This document shows, piece after piece, positions 1 to 6,516 of a stretch of DNA of 46,585 nucleotides. This DNA is from Bacillota bacterium. Lineage in GTDB: Bacteria > Bacillota > Clostridia > Lachnospirales > Cellulosilyticaceae. The stretch's first letter is position 1, and each line of letters starts with the position of its first letter. The stretch lies in contig JAEWMQ010000026.1 of NCBI GenBank assembly GCA_023393125.1, forward strand, positions 1-46,585. Reading direction: 5' to 3'. The translations under genes were made by a program, and so were the position numbers. The notes beneath the pieces are model-generated. The model had not been told where the DNA came from, made no database searches, and saw only the letters and a list, made by a program, of their open reading frames with translations.

Positions 1-6
1 TGTCTC

Positions 7-585
7 TTAATTTGAATTCTCCTCGGAGGCTGTGGATGATTCTCGCTGTTTTTTCAGAAGAGCTTCCTCCTCTAAACGCAGCCTCCTCAGTTCTTTTAAA
101 TATGCATTCTCTATTCTTAGTTTAAGATTTTCATCCTCTAGTTCTTTTACACGATCTGCACTTGCGTCAACATATGCCTGTTCCACAAATGGCTTTTTCG
201 TATTCTTATTAGATGTATCCAATGTTTTCTTTCGCCCTTTCTTACGTGGTCTCAAAGCATCAGGACCAGCAATACGAAAGTCATTTACCCATTTGACTAT
301 CTGAGATGGATTGAGAATGCCCTCTTGAAGAGCTAACTCCTGATATGAGAGTTCACTTGATAGATATAACTCTACCACAGAAAGTTTTCTTTCAAAAGAA
401 TAAGATATTTGTTTTCTAGAACGCATTAGCCCTTCATCACCAAATTCCTTATAATTAGAAATCCATTTTCGGAGTTGGGAATTAGAGCCTAGCCCATACT
501 TATTTGAAAGATAGTAAGTTCCACCTTCGCCATTCAGATATTCTAAAACCACTTGTTTCTTAAATTCAAAACTGTATTTTGACAT
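7..585 (-). CDS. IS3-family transposase OrfA (DNA-binding subunit)
   Basis: This 192-residue protein is the OrfA subunit of an IS3-family transposase, which recognises the element ends and is normally joined to OrfB by -1 frameshifting. Two consecutive helix-turn-helix repeats occupy roughly residues 5-50 and 60-105, a basic linker follows (RPRKKGRKK), and a heptad leucine pattern at about 143-180 (ELEDENLKLRIENAYLKELR) should form the dimerisation coiled coil. I chose the ATG at 585 over the one at 603 because GGAGG lies just upstream of it; the upstream ATG overlaps that site. A run of six A in the coding sense (49-54) near the 3' end is a possible slippage site, but OrfB is outside the window, so frameshifting cannot be judged. 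Confidence 0.88.
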   Translation of the reverse strand: MSKYSFEFKKQVVLEYLNGEGGTYYLSNKYGLGSNSQLRKWISNYKEFGDEGLMRSRKQISYSFERKLSVVELYLSSELSYQELALQEGILNPSQIVKWVNDFRIAGPDALRPRKKGRKKTLDTSNKNTKKPFVEQAYVDASADRVKELEDENLKLRIENAYLKELRRLRLEEEALLKKQRESSTASEENSN

Positions 586-612
586 AAAAATACCGACCTC
601 CAATGGTTAGAT

Positions 613-642
613 TTTTTGGTCTAACTTTTTGGGGTCGGTACA
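613..642 (-). repeat. Terminal inverted repeat of the IS element
   Basis: The minus-strand sequence beginning TGTACCGACCCC at 642 and running into an A-rich stretch resembles the ends of IS150-group elements. It sits 28 to 57 bases upstream of the OrfA start, as expected. Its partner is outside the window. Confidence 0.65.
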
Positions 643-764
643 TTCTTCTCGCCTTATTGAATTCACTTTTGTTTATTAATCTAAATAATTATTTGTTCAA
701 ATAAAAGTTATACTTGCATTTATTAATTTATCTAGATTTATTAAGGTTACTATTGGTAGTTTTA

Positions 765-1436
765 TTACATACCAAGATATTTAATGTAGTCATTAATATC
801 CATTAGAGGCACTTCCATTTTTAGCCTAGTTTCATTAGTTACAGCTCTTTCTGTTGCCACCTCAAATCCCGCTAATTCTACAGATTTTAAGTATTCACTC
901 ACAATTAACTTAATACTTGTATCATTACTTTTTAAAAGTTTACCACAGTTTCTGTAGATTTCTAAAGTAGGATTGCATGAAGAAAAAACAGCTTTCATTG
1001 TTTCAAAATTATTGTTTCCAGGAAAACCGGAATTTGAGATAACAACAAATTGTTGTGTTTTTTGTATACTATCTGCAAGGTCAAAATCTTCGTTTTTTTG
1101 AACTATCAACGGGCTTTTCAAAGGTACCAGACGATCTACAAAGTTTTTTAATGCCGCAGTCATATTCCACGTGTAAATGGGAGTTGCAAAGCACACAACA
1201 TCCGCATCGTTATATTTTCGAAGCAATTCTTCCATATCATCTTGCATGACACACTTTCCCGGAGTTCTAAACCAACAGGTAAAACATCCTTTGCAGTGAC
1301 CAATATTCTTGTCAATAAGAAATATGTTTTCAGTATCTGCTCCACCTTTCTTTGCACCATGTAGAAACGCTTCTACTATTACATTAGTACTACTACTAAC
1401 TCCCGCGGGGCTACCATTAAATACAATAAATTTCAT
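765..1436 (-). CDS. Flavodoxin-fold NAD(P)H-dependent oxidoreductase / iron-sulfur-flavoprotein-like
   Basis: A 223-residue protein with a flavodoxin-like fold that should bind FMN and transfer electrons in the cytosol. The N-terminus has the phosphate-binding loop FNGSPAGVSSSTN (residues 6-18). A compact cysteine motif follows, CX2CX2CX7C at Cys48, 51, 54 and 62, then QDDMEELL and the ATPIYTWNMTAALKNFVDRL flavin-site segment. The cysteine spacing matches archaeal iron-sulfur flavoproteins, but many ordinary NADPH-dependent FMN reductases share it without an Fe-S cluster, so a cluster is only possible. A Shine-Dalgarno GAGAGGAT precedes the ATG. It stands alone between the insertion sequence and a gene-poor stretch. 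The physiological substrate is unknown. Confidence 0.85.
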   Translation of the reverse strand: MKFIVFNGSPAGVSSSTNVIVEAFLHGAKKGGADTENIFLIDKNIGHCKGCFTCWFRTPGKCVMQDDMEELLRKYNDADVVCFATPIYTWNMTAALKNFVDRLVPLKSPLIVQKNEDFDLADSIQKTQQFVVISNSGFPGNNNFETMKAVFSSCNPTLEIYRNCGKLLKSNDTSIKLIVSEYLKSVELAGFEVATERAVTNETRLKMEVPLMDINDYIKYLGM

Positions 1437-1770
1437 AAGGTTATCCTCTCAATATTTTAGTTTATGAATCTATTGTAAAATTAACTATATGTATATTCAA
1501 TCAACGTTCCGTAGAGTTCTAAAACCAAAATTCGAGTTTCTTTCCCCATAAACTATCTTTTTATCTAGTAATGTAATATCTGTGTTTATCGCTAATTTAT
1601 ACCGATATTTATTAAATTTTTACTCCCTTTGACCGTCCCTTATGAGGACTTTCAATTATTCAAGCTAATATGTTTTGAACATATGTGCAACTTTTATAAC
1701 TCTACTTTAAAACGATAGAATATTTAGTATAATCAGTTTATATAGAGTTTTATTTTGTGGGGGTATTAAT
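1437..1770. other. Gene-free AT-rich spacer
   Basis: This 334-base stretch is very AT-rich. I see no supported gene, no strong terminator and no clear promoter beyond generic AT-rich boxes. It separates the minus-strand flavoprotein from a possible plus-strand small membrane protein. Confidence 0.6.
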
Positions 1771-1884
1771 ATGTCTAAAAAATTCTTTAGAAAGTATGAG
1801 CTATTATTTCTATATGTTGCATTTATACTCGTTTCCTTTTTTACTGTTTACATACTTGCCAAATATCTTGTTTTTTACAAATAA
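1771..1884 (+). CDS. Possible 37-residue single-pass membrane protein
   Basis: A short open frame encodes a 37-residue protein: a basic start (MSKKFFRKYE), one hydrophobic helix at about residues 11-33 (LLFLYVAFILVSFFTVYILA) and a short lysine-ended tail. A GTGGGGG sequence at 1757-1763 lies seven bases upstream of the ATG and could serve as the ribosome-binding site. I recognise no family. Positive-inside charge and the single helix look like a small regulatory or toxin-like membrane peptide, but AT-rich DNA readily yields hydrophobic reading frames by chance. I see no antisense RNA or partner gene beside it. Confidence 0.4.
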   Translation: MSKKFFRKYELLFLYVAFILVSFFTVYILAKYLVFYK

Positions 1885-1958
1885 AATTTCATTAATAATT
1901 GCTTAAATATAGACCTTGCATTATAATTTATCTCTATTTATTAAAGCTTTCTCTCTCT

Positions 1959-2030
1959 AAAATATCTATTTTCTTCATTATACAAAATAAGACCAGGATT
2001 ACACCTGATCTTATCAAAACGATATTTTTA
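1959..2030. repeat. Dispersed intergenic palindromic repeat, copy 1
   Basis: This 72-base block is similar to 2646-2718. Both begin AAAATATCTATT, contain an imperfect hairpin with a conserved CACCTG core, and end in TATC followed by a weaker AT-rich arm. Here the hairpin pairs TAAGACCAGG with CCTGATCTTA (one mismatch), and the outer ends AAAATATC and GATATTTT are complementary. It follows the minus-strand GNAT gene and has a TTATTTTG tail in that direction, so it could also work as its terminator. Confidence 0.6.
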
Positions 2031-2081
2031 GTATAAACATACTATCTAGTTCACAAACCGGAATATGTTAAAATCTTCTTC

Positions 2082-2603
2082 TTATGAAACATTATACACA
2101 CATTTATATAATAATGCCTTTATTTCATTAAACTTGTCTTCTGTAATTTCATTACCTGATGTCATAATTTTAAGAGGTAATGGATTTCGTCCATTAGAAA
2201 TGGGAGGCTGAATATACCTATAGTCATTTATATAAAAACCATTTCTTTTATAAAAATCGATTCGTCTTTTAGAAATTTCATTATTCGGAAGTTCTACTTC
2301 GAGACAAATCATACACGATAGAATCTTTACAGTTTCTTGTAACATAGATGATCCTATTCCGCTATTTCGATAAATTGGATTTACAGCAAAGTGCTCTATA
2401 AAAGCAAAATCATCAAATTTCCAAACAGCAATAAAAGCCTTTATATCTTTAGCTTCAAAATCTGGCAAAACATATATACAATATTGTGGATTACTCAATA
2501 GTTCTTTTTGCTCTTGATAGGTTCGATGCTCATCAGGCGGAAAACTTTCTTTCATTATGCTGTATATTTTATCAAAGTCTTCAGCATTCAATTTCTGTAT
2601 CAT
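2082..2603 (-). CDS. GNAT-family N-acetyltransferase
   Basis: A 173-residue protein of the GNAT superfamily, which transfers acetyl from acetyl-CoA to an amine. The core is complete: beta strands lead to IEHFAVNPIYRNSGIGSSML (about residues 87-106), whose RNSGIG is the motif-A pyrophosphate-binding turn (R/Q-x-x-G-x-G). RRIDFYKRNGF further on matches motif B, with the tyrosine often used as general acid. The start is supported by GGAGG six bases before the ATG. Length is normal for a single-domain GNAT. The substrate cannot be predicted; the neighbours (metallo-hydrolase, flavoprotein) give no pathway hint, and the gene sits in an accessory-looking segment near an insertion sequence. Confidence 0.85.
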   Translation of the reverse strand: MIQKLNAEDFDKIYSIMKESFPPDEHRTYQEQKELLSNPQYCIYVLPDFEAKDIKAFIAVWKFDDFAFIEHFAVNPIYRNSGIGSSMLQETVKILSCMICLEVELPNNEISKRRIDFYKRNGFYINDYRYIQPPISNGRNPLPLKIMTSGNEITEDKFNEIKALLYKCVYNVS

Positions 2604-2645
2604 ATATAACCTCCATAAAATATTAAATACTAATTTATAAGTCTA

Positions 2646-2718
2646 AAAAATATCTATTCCCATTATTATATAAAAACAGGGCCAAGTTGTCACCTGTCCC
2701 TATCTAAAACTATCTTTT
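2646..2718. repeat. Dispersed intergenic palindromic repeat, copy 2
   Basis: This is the second copy of the repeat at 1959-2030, with AAAATATCTATT at one end and CACCTGTCCCTATC in the core. On the minus strand it can form a short ACAGG/CCTGT stem followed by TTTTTAT, placing a terminator-like hairpin after the metallo-hydrolase gene. A fragment of the same leading sequence recurs at 2726-2742 (CTCTAAAATAGCTATTT), which itself contains the perfect palindrome AAATAGCTATTT. Confidence 0.55.
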
Positions 2719-2745
2719 GCTTAGCCTCTAAAATAGCTATTTGAT

Positions 2746-3468
2746 TCATACAATTAGGTTAAGAGATTTTTTAATGTCCTTTGTATATATTCCTCCATGA
2801 TAACAAATTATTGTATCAATATCATAGTTCAATAGTTTCTTAATGGATTGCTTAGCCTTATCCATATCTAGTGTATATTGTGGATTAGCAATAGTTAATA
2901 AATCATCCTCTACTACTAAGGCATCTCCTGCAATTAAAGTATTAAATTCTTTTACATAAATAGATATATGTCCTGGCATATGACCAGGTGTTTCAATTAT
3001 CTCAACTCCCCCGCACCATGGAAAGCAATCATTTTCTTTTAACTCTATATCTACATTGACACTTTCAATTGATTCAAGTATCTTATGAAATACTTTTGCA
3101 TCCGCCTTTTCTAATTCTGAAAGCTGAGGATATATAGATTCAGCTTGCTGCAGCCTTAGAGACTTTTCTTCGCCATTAATATATTTTGCATCCTCAATAG
3201 ACGCTAATATCTTAACGTGTGGATATTCTCTTTTTAATTGTGCTAATGAACCCATATGATCAAAATCATGATGTGTTATTATCACCTTCGTTAAGTTACT
3301 CATATTAAATCCCTTTTTTTCTAAAGCTTCTTTTATTAAGGGTAAGAAATTAGGATAACCACAATCTATTAATATCATTTCATTTTGATCATTTAAAATA
3401 ACGGGATAAATAGTATTTTTAATACCAGTATGCTCAAATTCAATTTCTAAAGTTTCTAATTTATACAT
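2746..3468 (-). CDS. MBL-fold metallo-hydrolase
   Basis: A 240-residue metallo-beta-lactamase-fold hydrolase, probably cytosolic and metal dependent. The metal site is seen in order as THHDFDHMGS (residues 65-74), PGHMPGHISIY around residue 162, IAGDAL around 180 and CYHGG near the C-terminus. The first motif reads HxDxDH rather than the common HxHxDH, a variant seen in several glyoxalase-II-like and quorum-quenching-like subgroups. An AAGGAG lies about ten bases before the ATG. Length fits a single-domain member with no fused rhodanese or flavodoxin domain. The substrate is not predictable from sequence; thioester, lactone and phosphodiester hydrolysis all occur in the family. Confidence 0.87.
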   Translation of the reverse strand: MYKLETLEIEFEHTGIKNTIYPVILNDQNEMILIDCGYPNFLPLIKEALEKKGFNMSNLTKVIITHHDFDHMGSLAQLKREYPHVKILASIEDAKYINGEEKSLRLQQAESIYPQLSELEKADAKVFHKILESIESVNVDIELKENDCFPWCGGVEIIETPGHMPGHISIYVKEFNTLIAGDALVVEDDLLTIANPQYTLDMDKAKQSIKKLLNYDIDTIICYHGGIYTKDIKKSLNLIV

Positions 3469-3698
3469 ATGTTTATTGCTCCTTACGCAACAATTTAATT
3501 AGACATATCATATCATACCCCAAAGAAATATAGTTAATCGTAAACAAATCTGTATATACTTAAACATAAAACCATATAATCACTCTAATGCACATTTATA
3601 CTCATGTAATGCCATAGAAAAAAGCAGATGAAGTACAATGTTTAAATGATATTTTTATCTTCTTACTACACATTTTCATCCAATTACATACTGAAATT

Positions 3699-3745
3699 CA
3701 AAAAGTCCCAAACGCTAATCTATTGATTATCAACGCTTAGGACTT
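3699..3745 (-). terminator. Intrinsic terminator after tRNA-Glu
   Basis: On the minus strand a 12-base-pair stem (AAGTCCTAAGCG with CGTTTGGGACTT, two G-U pairs) is followed by TTTTTG. It lies nine bases after the tRNA 3' end. Confidence 0.85.
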
Positions 3746-3753
3746 TATTTTTA

Positions 3754-3825
3754 TGACCCATACGGGAATCGAACCCATGATTTCACCGTGAGAGGGTGAC
3801 GTCTTGACCGCTTGACCAATGGGCC
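3754..3825 (-). tRNA. tRNA-Glu (anticodon CTC)
   Basis: The minus strand folds into a full cloverleaf. The acceptor stem is GGCCCAT with ATGGGTC, the D arm contains TGGTCAAGCGG, the anticodon stem TCACC/GGTGA encloses CTCTCAC with anticodon CTC, and the T arm is ATGGG-TTCGAAT-CCCGT. The discriminator base is A, and CCA is not encoded. CTC reads GAG, a minor glutamate codon in AT-rich genomes, so this is probably the second glutamate isoacceptor. It is transcribed alone and has its own terminator. Confidence 0.95.
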
Positions 3826-3904
3826 GGAACATTTATTAGTTTATCATACTCTTTTATGTTTTTCAATATATAATAAATATTTTATTTTTGTATTAAAGAA
3901 TATA

Positions 3905-3943
3905 AAAAATACTAGAAAGGTCATTAGCCTTTCTAGTATTTTT
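3905..3943. terminator. Bidirectional terminator after ssb
   Basis: AAAAATACTAGAAAGG pairs perfectly with CCTTTCTAGTATTTTT around a seven-base loop, with T-tracts in both directions. It ends one base before the ssb stop codon and insulates ssb from the tRNA. Confidence 0.92.
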
Positions 3944-3944
3944 A

Positions 3945-4286
3945 TTAAACCTCTAAGGCTTCTTCTTTCACCTTAGCTTTACTTTTTCCTACAAACTCAA
4001 AGTTTTCTACTACTACATTAGTACTTGTCCTTTTGGCGCCTTCTTTATTAGTATAAGCTTCACTTGCTAAGCGACCTGATACAGCTAGCTTAGTACCCTT
4101 TTGAGCATAGCACGATAAAATTTCTGCTTGCGCTCCAAAAGCTACTATATTAATAAAGTCAGCTTCTTTATCCTTACTTCCAACAGGATTTACTGCTAAA
4201 ACAAATTGTACATATTTATGATGAGTCCCAGATTCTTTAAGTTCTAAATCACGTGTTACATTACCCATTAAATTCACTTGATTCAT
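3945..4286 (-). CDS. ssb: Single-stranded DNA-binding protein, short form
   Basis: A 113-residue OB-fold protein that binds single-stranded DNA during replication, repair or recombination. It begins MNQVNLMGNVTRDLELKES and contains YVQFVLAVNP and ADFINIVAFGAQAEIL, the hallmark strands of bacterial SSB. I start it at 4286 because AAAGGAGG lies seven bases upstream; an ATG at 4322 has no such site. The protein stops at KVKEEALEV and lacks both the long glycine/glutamine linker and the acidic DDDIPF-type tail through which housekeeping SSB recruits partners. It is therefore likely a secondary SSB, of the kind used in competence or phage-type recombination. An ERF annealing protein lies 2.2 kb away but not in the same transcript. 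Confidence 0.92.
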   Translation of the reverse strand: MNQVNLMGNVTRDLELKESGTHHKYVQFVLAVNPVGSKDKEADFINIVAFGAQAEILSCYAQKGTKLAVSGRLASEAYTNKEGAKRTSTNVVVENFEFVGKSKAKVKEEALEV

Positions 4287-4351
4287 AAAGTACCTCCTTT
4301 TATTTTTTAGGAGTATACTCATTTTTTAAAATATTATACATTTTTTCGATT

Positions 4352-5251
4352 TTAACTTTTAACTTTTTCTAGATATTCATAAGCTTCATTGATCTCTCTA
4401 ATTTTTTGATTAGCAAATGCAATATAATCTTCTGGTACACTACCAGAAGCTAATTTATCTGGATGATATTCTTTAACTAATTTTCTATAAGCCTTTTTGA
4501 TTTCTGATAAACTAGCATCAGGACTAACACCTAATACCTCAGAATATTTTTTCACTAAATCTTCTCTGCTTTGTATACCTGAATTGCCGCCACCTTGGTA
4601 GCCATAGCTTTCTCCCGTAAAGGCTGCTCTAATTGCTTGATATTCATAAGCTGAGATCCCTAGCTCTAGTAAAATTTGCCTTGTCATATTTTCTTTAGCA
4701 GTATTCTCACTACTATTTTGCATACCTATTCCAATAAAAAGATAGGCTAGTGCTAAAATAATATCTCGGCGATGACCATAGTAGGCTTTAACTATTTGGG
4801 TGAAAATTTGATACTCCTCAGGATGCTCCTTCCCATAATCAAAAGCCTCTGCATATCCATTTAGCTCAGATGTACTCATTCCAAAATGTCCTACTATAAA
4901 CTGTTTAATAAAATGAATTTCATCTTTTGTCACATTACCATCTGATTTTGCAATCATAGCTGACAATGCCATCATGGAAGCAATCACTGGATTTTTATCT
5001 TTAAACGCTGATTCTTCTCTGATCTCCTTCGGTAATTTAGGATATTTTTTAGGTATATAGCAAATCACTATCAGCATAAACAGCGGAAAAGGCCAAGGCA
5101 AAATAACAGTAAGCCCTCCCCATAACCAGCTATTTCTCCCTTTAAAATAAGCAATAGCCCCTACTAAACCTGCAAATATAAACTTGATCAACCATAAGAA
5201 TAGGCTCATTCCAATACCTAGAAGTCCTATTAAAAAGTCAAATATAAACAT
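4352..5251 (-). CDS. Membrane-anchored TerB/DnaJ-domain protein (DjlA-like)
   Basis: A 299-residue protein with hydrophobic N-terminal helices (about residues 5-65), a central TerB-like helical domain (about 90-190, beginning ASMMALSAMIAKSDGNVTKDEIHFIKQF) and a C-terminal J domain. The J domain carries the HPD tripeptide in YHPDKLAS, which stimulates Hsp70 ATPase. The order membrane segment, TerB, J domain matches DjlA-type co-chaperones, so it should recruit DnaK to the inner face of the membrane. I prefer the ATG at 5251, preceded by AGGTG, over a TTG at 5308 with no ribosome-binding site. It precedes ssb by 65 bases on the same strand, so co-transcription is possible. Clients are unknown. 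Confidence 0.85.
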   Translation of the reverse strand: MFIFDFLIGLLGIGMSLFLWLIKFIFAGLVGAIAYFKGRNSWLWGGLTVILPWPFPLFMLIVICYIPKKYPKLPKEIREESAFKDKNPVIASMMALSAMIAKSDGNVTKDEIHFIKQFIVGHFGMSTSELNGYAEAFDYGKEHPEEYQIFTQIVKAYYGHRRDIILALAYLFIGIGMQNSSENTAKENMTRQILLELGISAYEYQAIRAAFTGESYGYQGGGNSGIQSREDLVKKYSEVLGVSPDASLSEIKKAYRKLVKEYHPDKLASGSVPEDYIAFANQKIREINEAYEYLEKVKS

Positions 5252-5395
5252 TGTGTCACCTAACACCCTTCTTCTATTAAATCTGTGCTCCCATTTTATC
5301 ATATTCAACGCTAAGATGCATTAGCTTCTTACCTAGCCTTTGTCATTAATTGTCGACCAAAAAACTGAACCTTAACCTTTGTTTATTAATATGAT

Positions 5396-5419
5396 AAAGT
5401 AGAGCTCTTTACTACTTTC
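5396..5419. other. Inverted repeat upstream of the dapA promoter
   Basis: AAAGTAG and CTACTTT flank a nine-base loop. No T-tract follows, so it is not a convincing terminator; it may be a protein-binding site or fortuitous. Confidence 0.35.
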
Positions 5420-5427
5420 TCATATTA

Positions 5428-5456
5428 TTGTTAATTTCTGATGAAAGTCGTATAAT
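5428..5456 (+). promoter_or_regulatory. Sigma-A-type promoter of dapA
   Basis: A -35 box TTGTTA (5428-5433) and a perfect -10 box TATAAT (5451-5456) are separated by exactly 17 bases. The dapA start codon is 35 bases downstream. Confidence 0.85.
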
Positions 5457-5457
5457 A

Positions 5458-5474
5458 GACTTATGAATTAAGTC
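5458..5474. promoter_or_regulatory. Candidate operator at the dapA transcription start
   Basis: A perfect six-base inverted repeat, GACTTA-TGAAT-TAAGTC, lies one base after the -10 box and covers the expected transcription start. A repressor bound here would block initiation. The regulator is not identifiable from the window. Confidence 0.45.
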
Positions 5475-5490
5475 GTTTGGAGGAAATATC

Positions 5491-6369
5491 ATGAAAAAAC
5501 CTATTTTTACTGGATCCGGTGTGGCTATTATTACACCTTTTAATGATCAAGGTATAGACTTTGATAAGTTTAAAGAACTTATTGAATGGCATATTTCTGA
5601 AGGTACAGATGCCATTATTGTTTGTGGTACTACTGGTGAATCTGCTACTTTACCTATGAATGAACACAAGGCACTTATTAAATGCTGTGTAGAACAAGTA
5701 AATGGACGTATCCCTGTTATTGCTGGTGCTGGTAGCAATGACACACGTCATGCTATTGGTACTACTCAGTATGCGGAGGAAATTGGTGCTGACGCCATCT
5801 TATCGGTTGTACCTTACTATAATAAGACCACTCAAAAAGGACTTTATGAACATTTTAAAGCTATTGCTAATAGTACTAGTCTTCCTATTATTCTTTATAA
5901 TGTACCAGGCCGTACAGTATTAGATATGGCCCCTACTACTGTTAAAGCGCTTTCAGAAATCGAAAATATCGTCGGTATAAAAGAATGCAATTTTGCTCAT
6001 GTAGGTGAAATTCGTAAACTCTGTGGACCTGACTTTGCTATTTATTCTGGCGAGGATGCTAATGTACTTCCCGTTTTAGCTATGGGCGGTCTAGGTGTTA
6101 TTTCCGTTATGGCTAATATCATTCCTCGTGATACCCATGATTTAGTAGCAAAATTTATGGATGGAGACATTGAAGGTAGCCGTTTCTTACAAATTGGCGT
6201 ATTAGATTTAGTTCGTGCTCTCTTTATTGAAGCGAGCCCAAGTCCAGTTAAGGAAGCTATGAATATGATGGGTATGAATGTTGGGCATTGCAGACTTCCT
6301 TTAGTACCTATGGAACCTGCTAATAAAGAGCTTCTCTCTTCTGCCTTAAAAGCTTATGGCTTAATTTAA
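5491..6369 (+). CDS. dapA: 4-hydroxy-tetrahydrodipicolinate synthase
   Basis: DapA condenses pyruvate with aspartate semialdehyde, the first committed step to lysine and diaminopimelate. The 292-residue protein has the class I aldolase TIM barrel of the family. Visible are GTTGESATL (phosphate/carboxylate-binding loop), GAGSNDT, the YYNKTTQKGLYEHF segment with the catalytic-triad tyrosine, YNVPGRT (second tyrosine and arginine) and the Schiff-base lysine in IVGIKECN. GGAGG is nine bases before the ATG. The gene is monocistronic between its own promoter and a strong terminator. A meso-DAP dehydrogenase gene lies 5.7 kb downstream, consistent with the dehydrogenase branch, although the intervening reductase dapB is not in the window. 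Confidence 0.96.
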   Translation: MKKPIFTGSGVAIITPFNDQGIDFDKFKELIEWHISEGTDAIIVCGTTGESATLPMNEHKALIKCCVEQVNGRIPVIAGAGSNDTRHAIGTTQYAEEIGADAILSVVPYYNKTTQKGLYEHFKAIANSTSLPIILYNVPGRTVLDMAPTTVKALSEIENIVGIKECNFAHVGEIRKLCGPDFAIYSGEDANVLPVLAMGGLGVISVMANIIPRDTHDLVAKFMDGDIEGSRFLQIGVLDLVRALFIEASPSPVKEAMNMMGMNVGHCRLPLVPMEPANKELLSSALKAYGLI

Positions 6370-6418
6370 ACTTGATAAAAAAGCTTCTACTCAATCATAG
6401 ATAATAAATATCACTAAG

Positions 6419-6466
6419 AAAACCATGTATCACTAGAATCATCTTTCTAGTTTATACATGGTTTTT
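6419..6466. terminator. Terminator after dapA
   Basis: AAAACCATGTAT pairs with ATACATGGTTTT, and an inner ACTAGAA/TTTCTAGT segment extends the stem; TTTTT follows on the plus strand. The minus side is also A/T flanked, so it may serve the converging ERF gene too. Confidence 0.88.
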
Positions 6467-6516
6467 ATTGATTAAAACTTATGAGTCATTATTTAGATTG
6501 CTGCAATAAATCCTAC

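Larger units (their letters stand above)
1..642 (-). mobile_element. Partial IS3-family (IS150-like) insertion sequence, left end
   Basis: The element is cut by the window edge. It holds a complete OrfA-type gene read right to left and a terminal end at about 642. Read on the minus strand the end begins TGTACCGACCCCAAAAAG, which starts with TG as expected for this family. OrfB, the DDE transposase, would lie beyond position 1 and is not visible. The family call rests on OrfA architecture and the terminal sequence. The exact boundary and any target duplication cannot be confirmed because the other end is missing. Confidence 0.8.
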
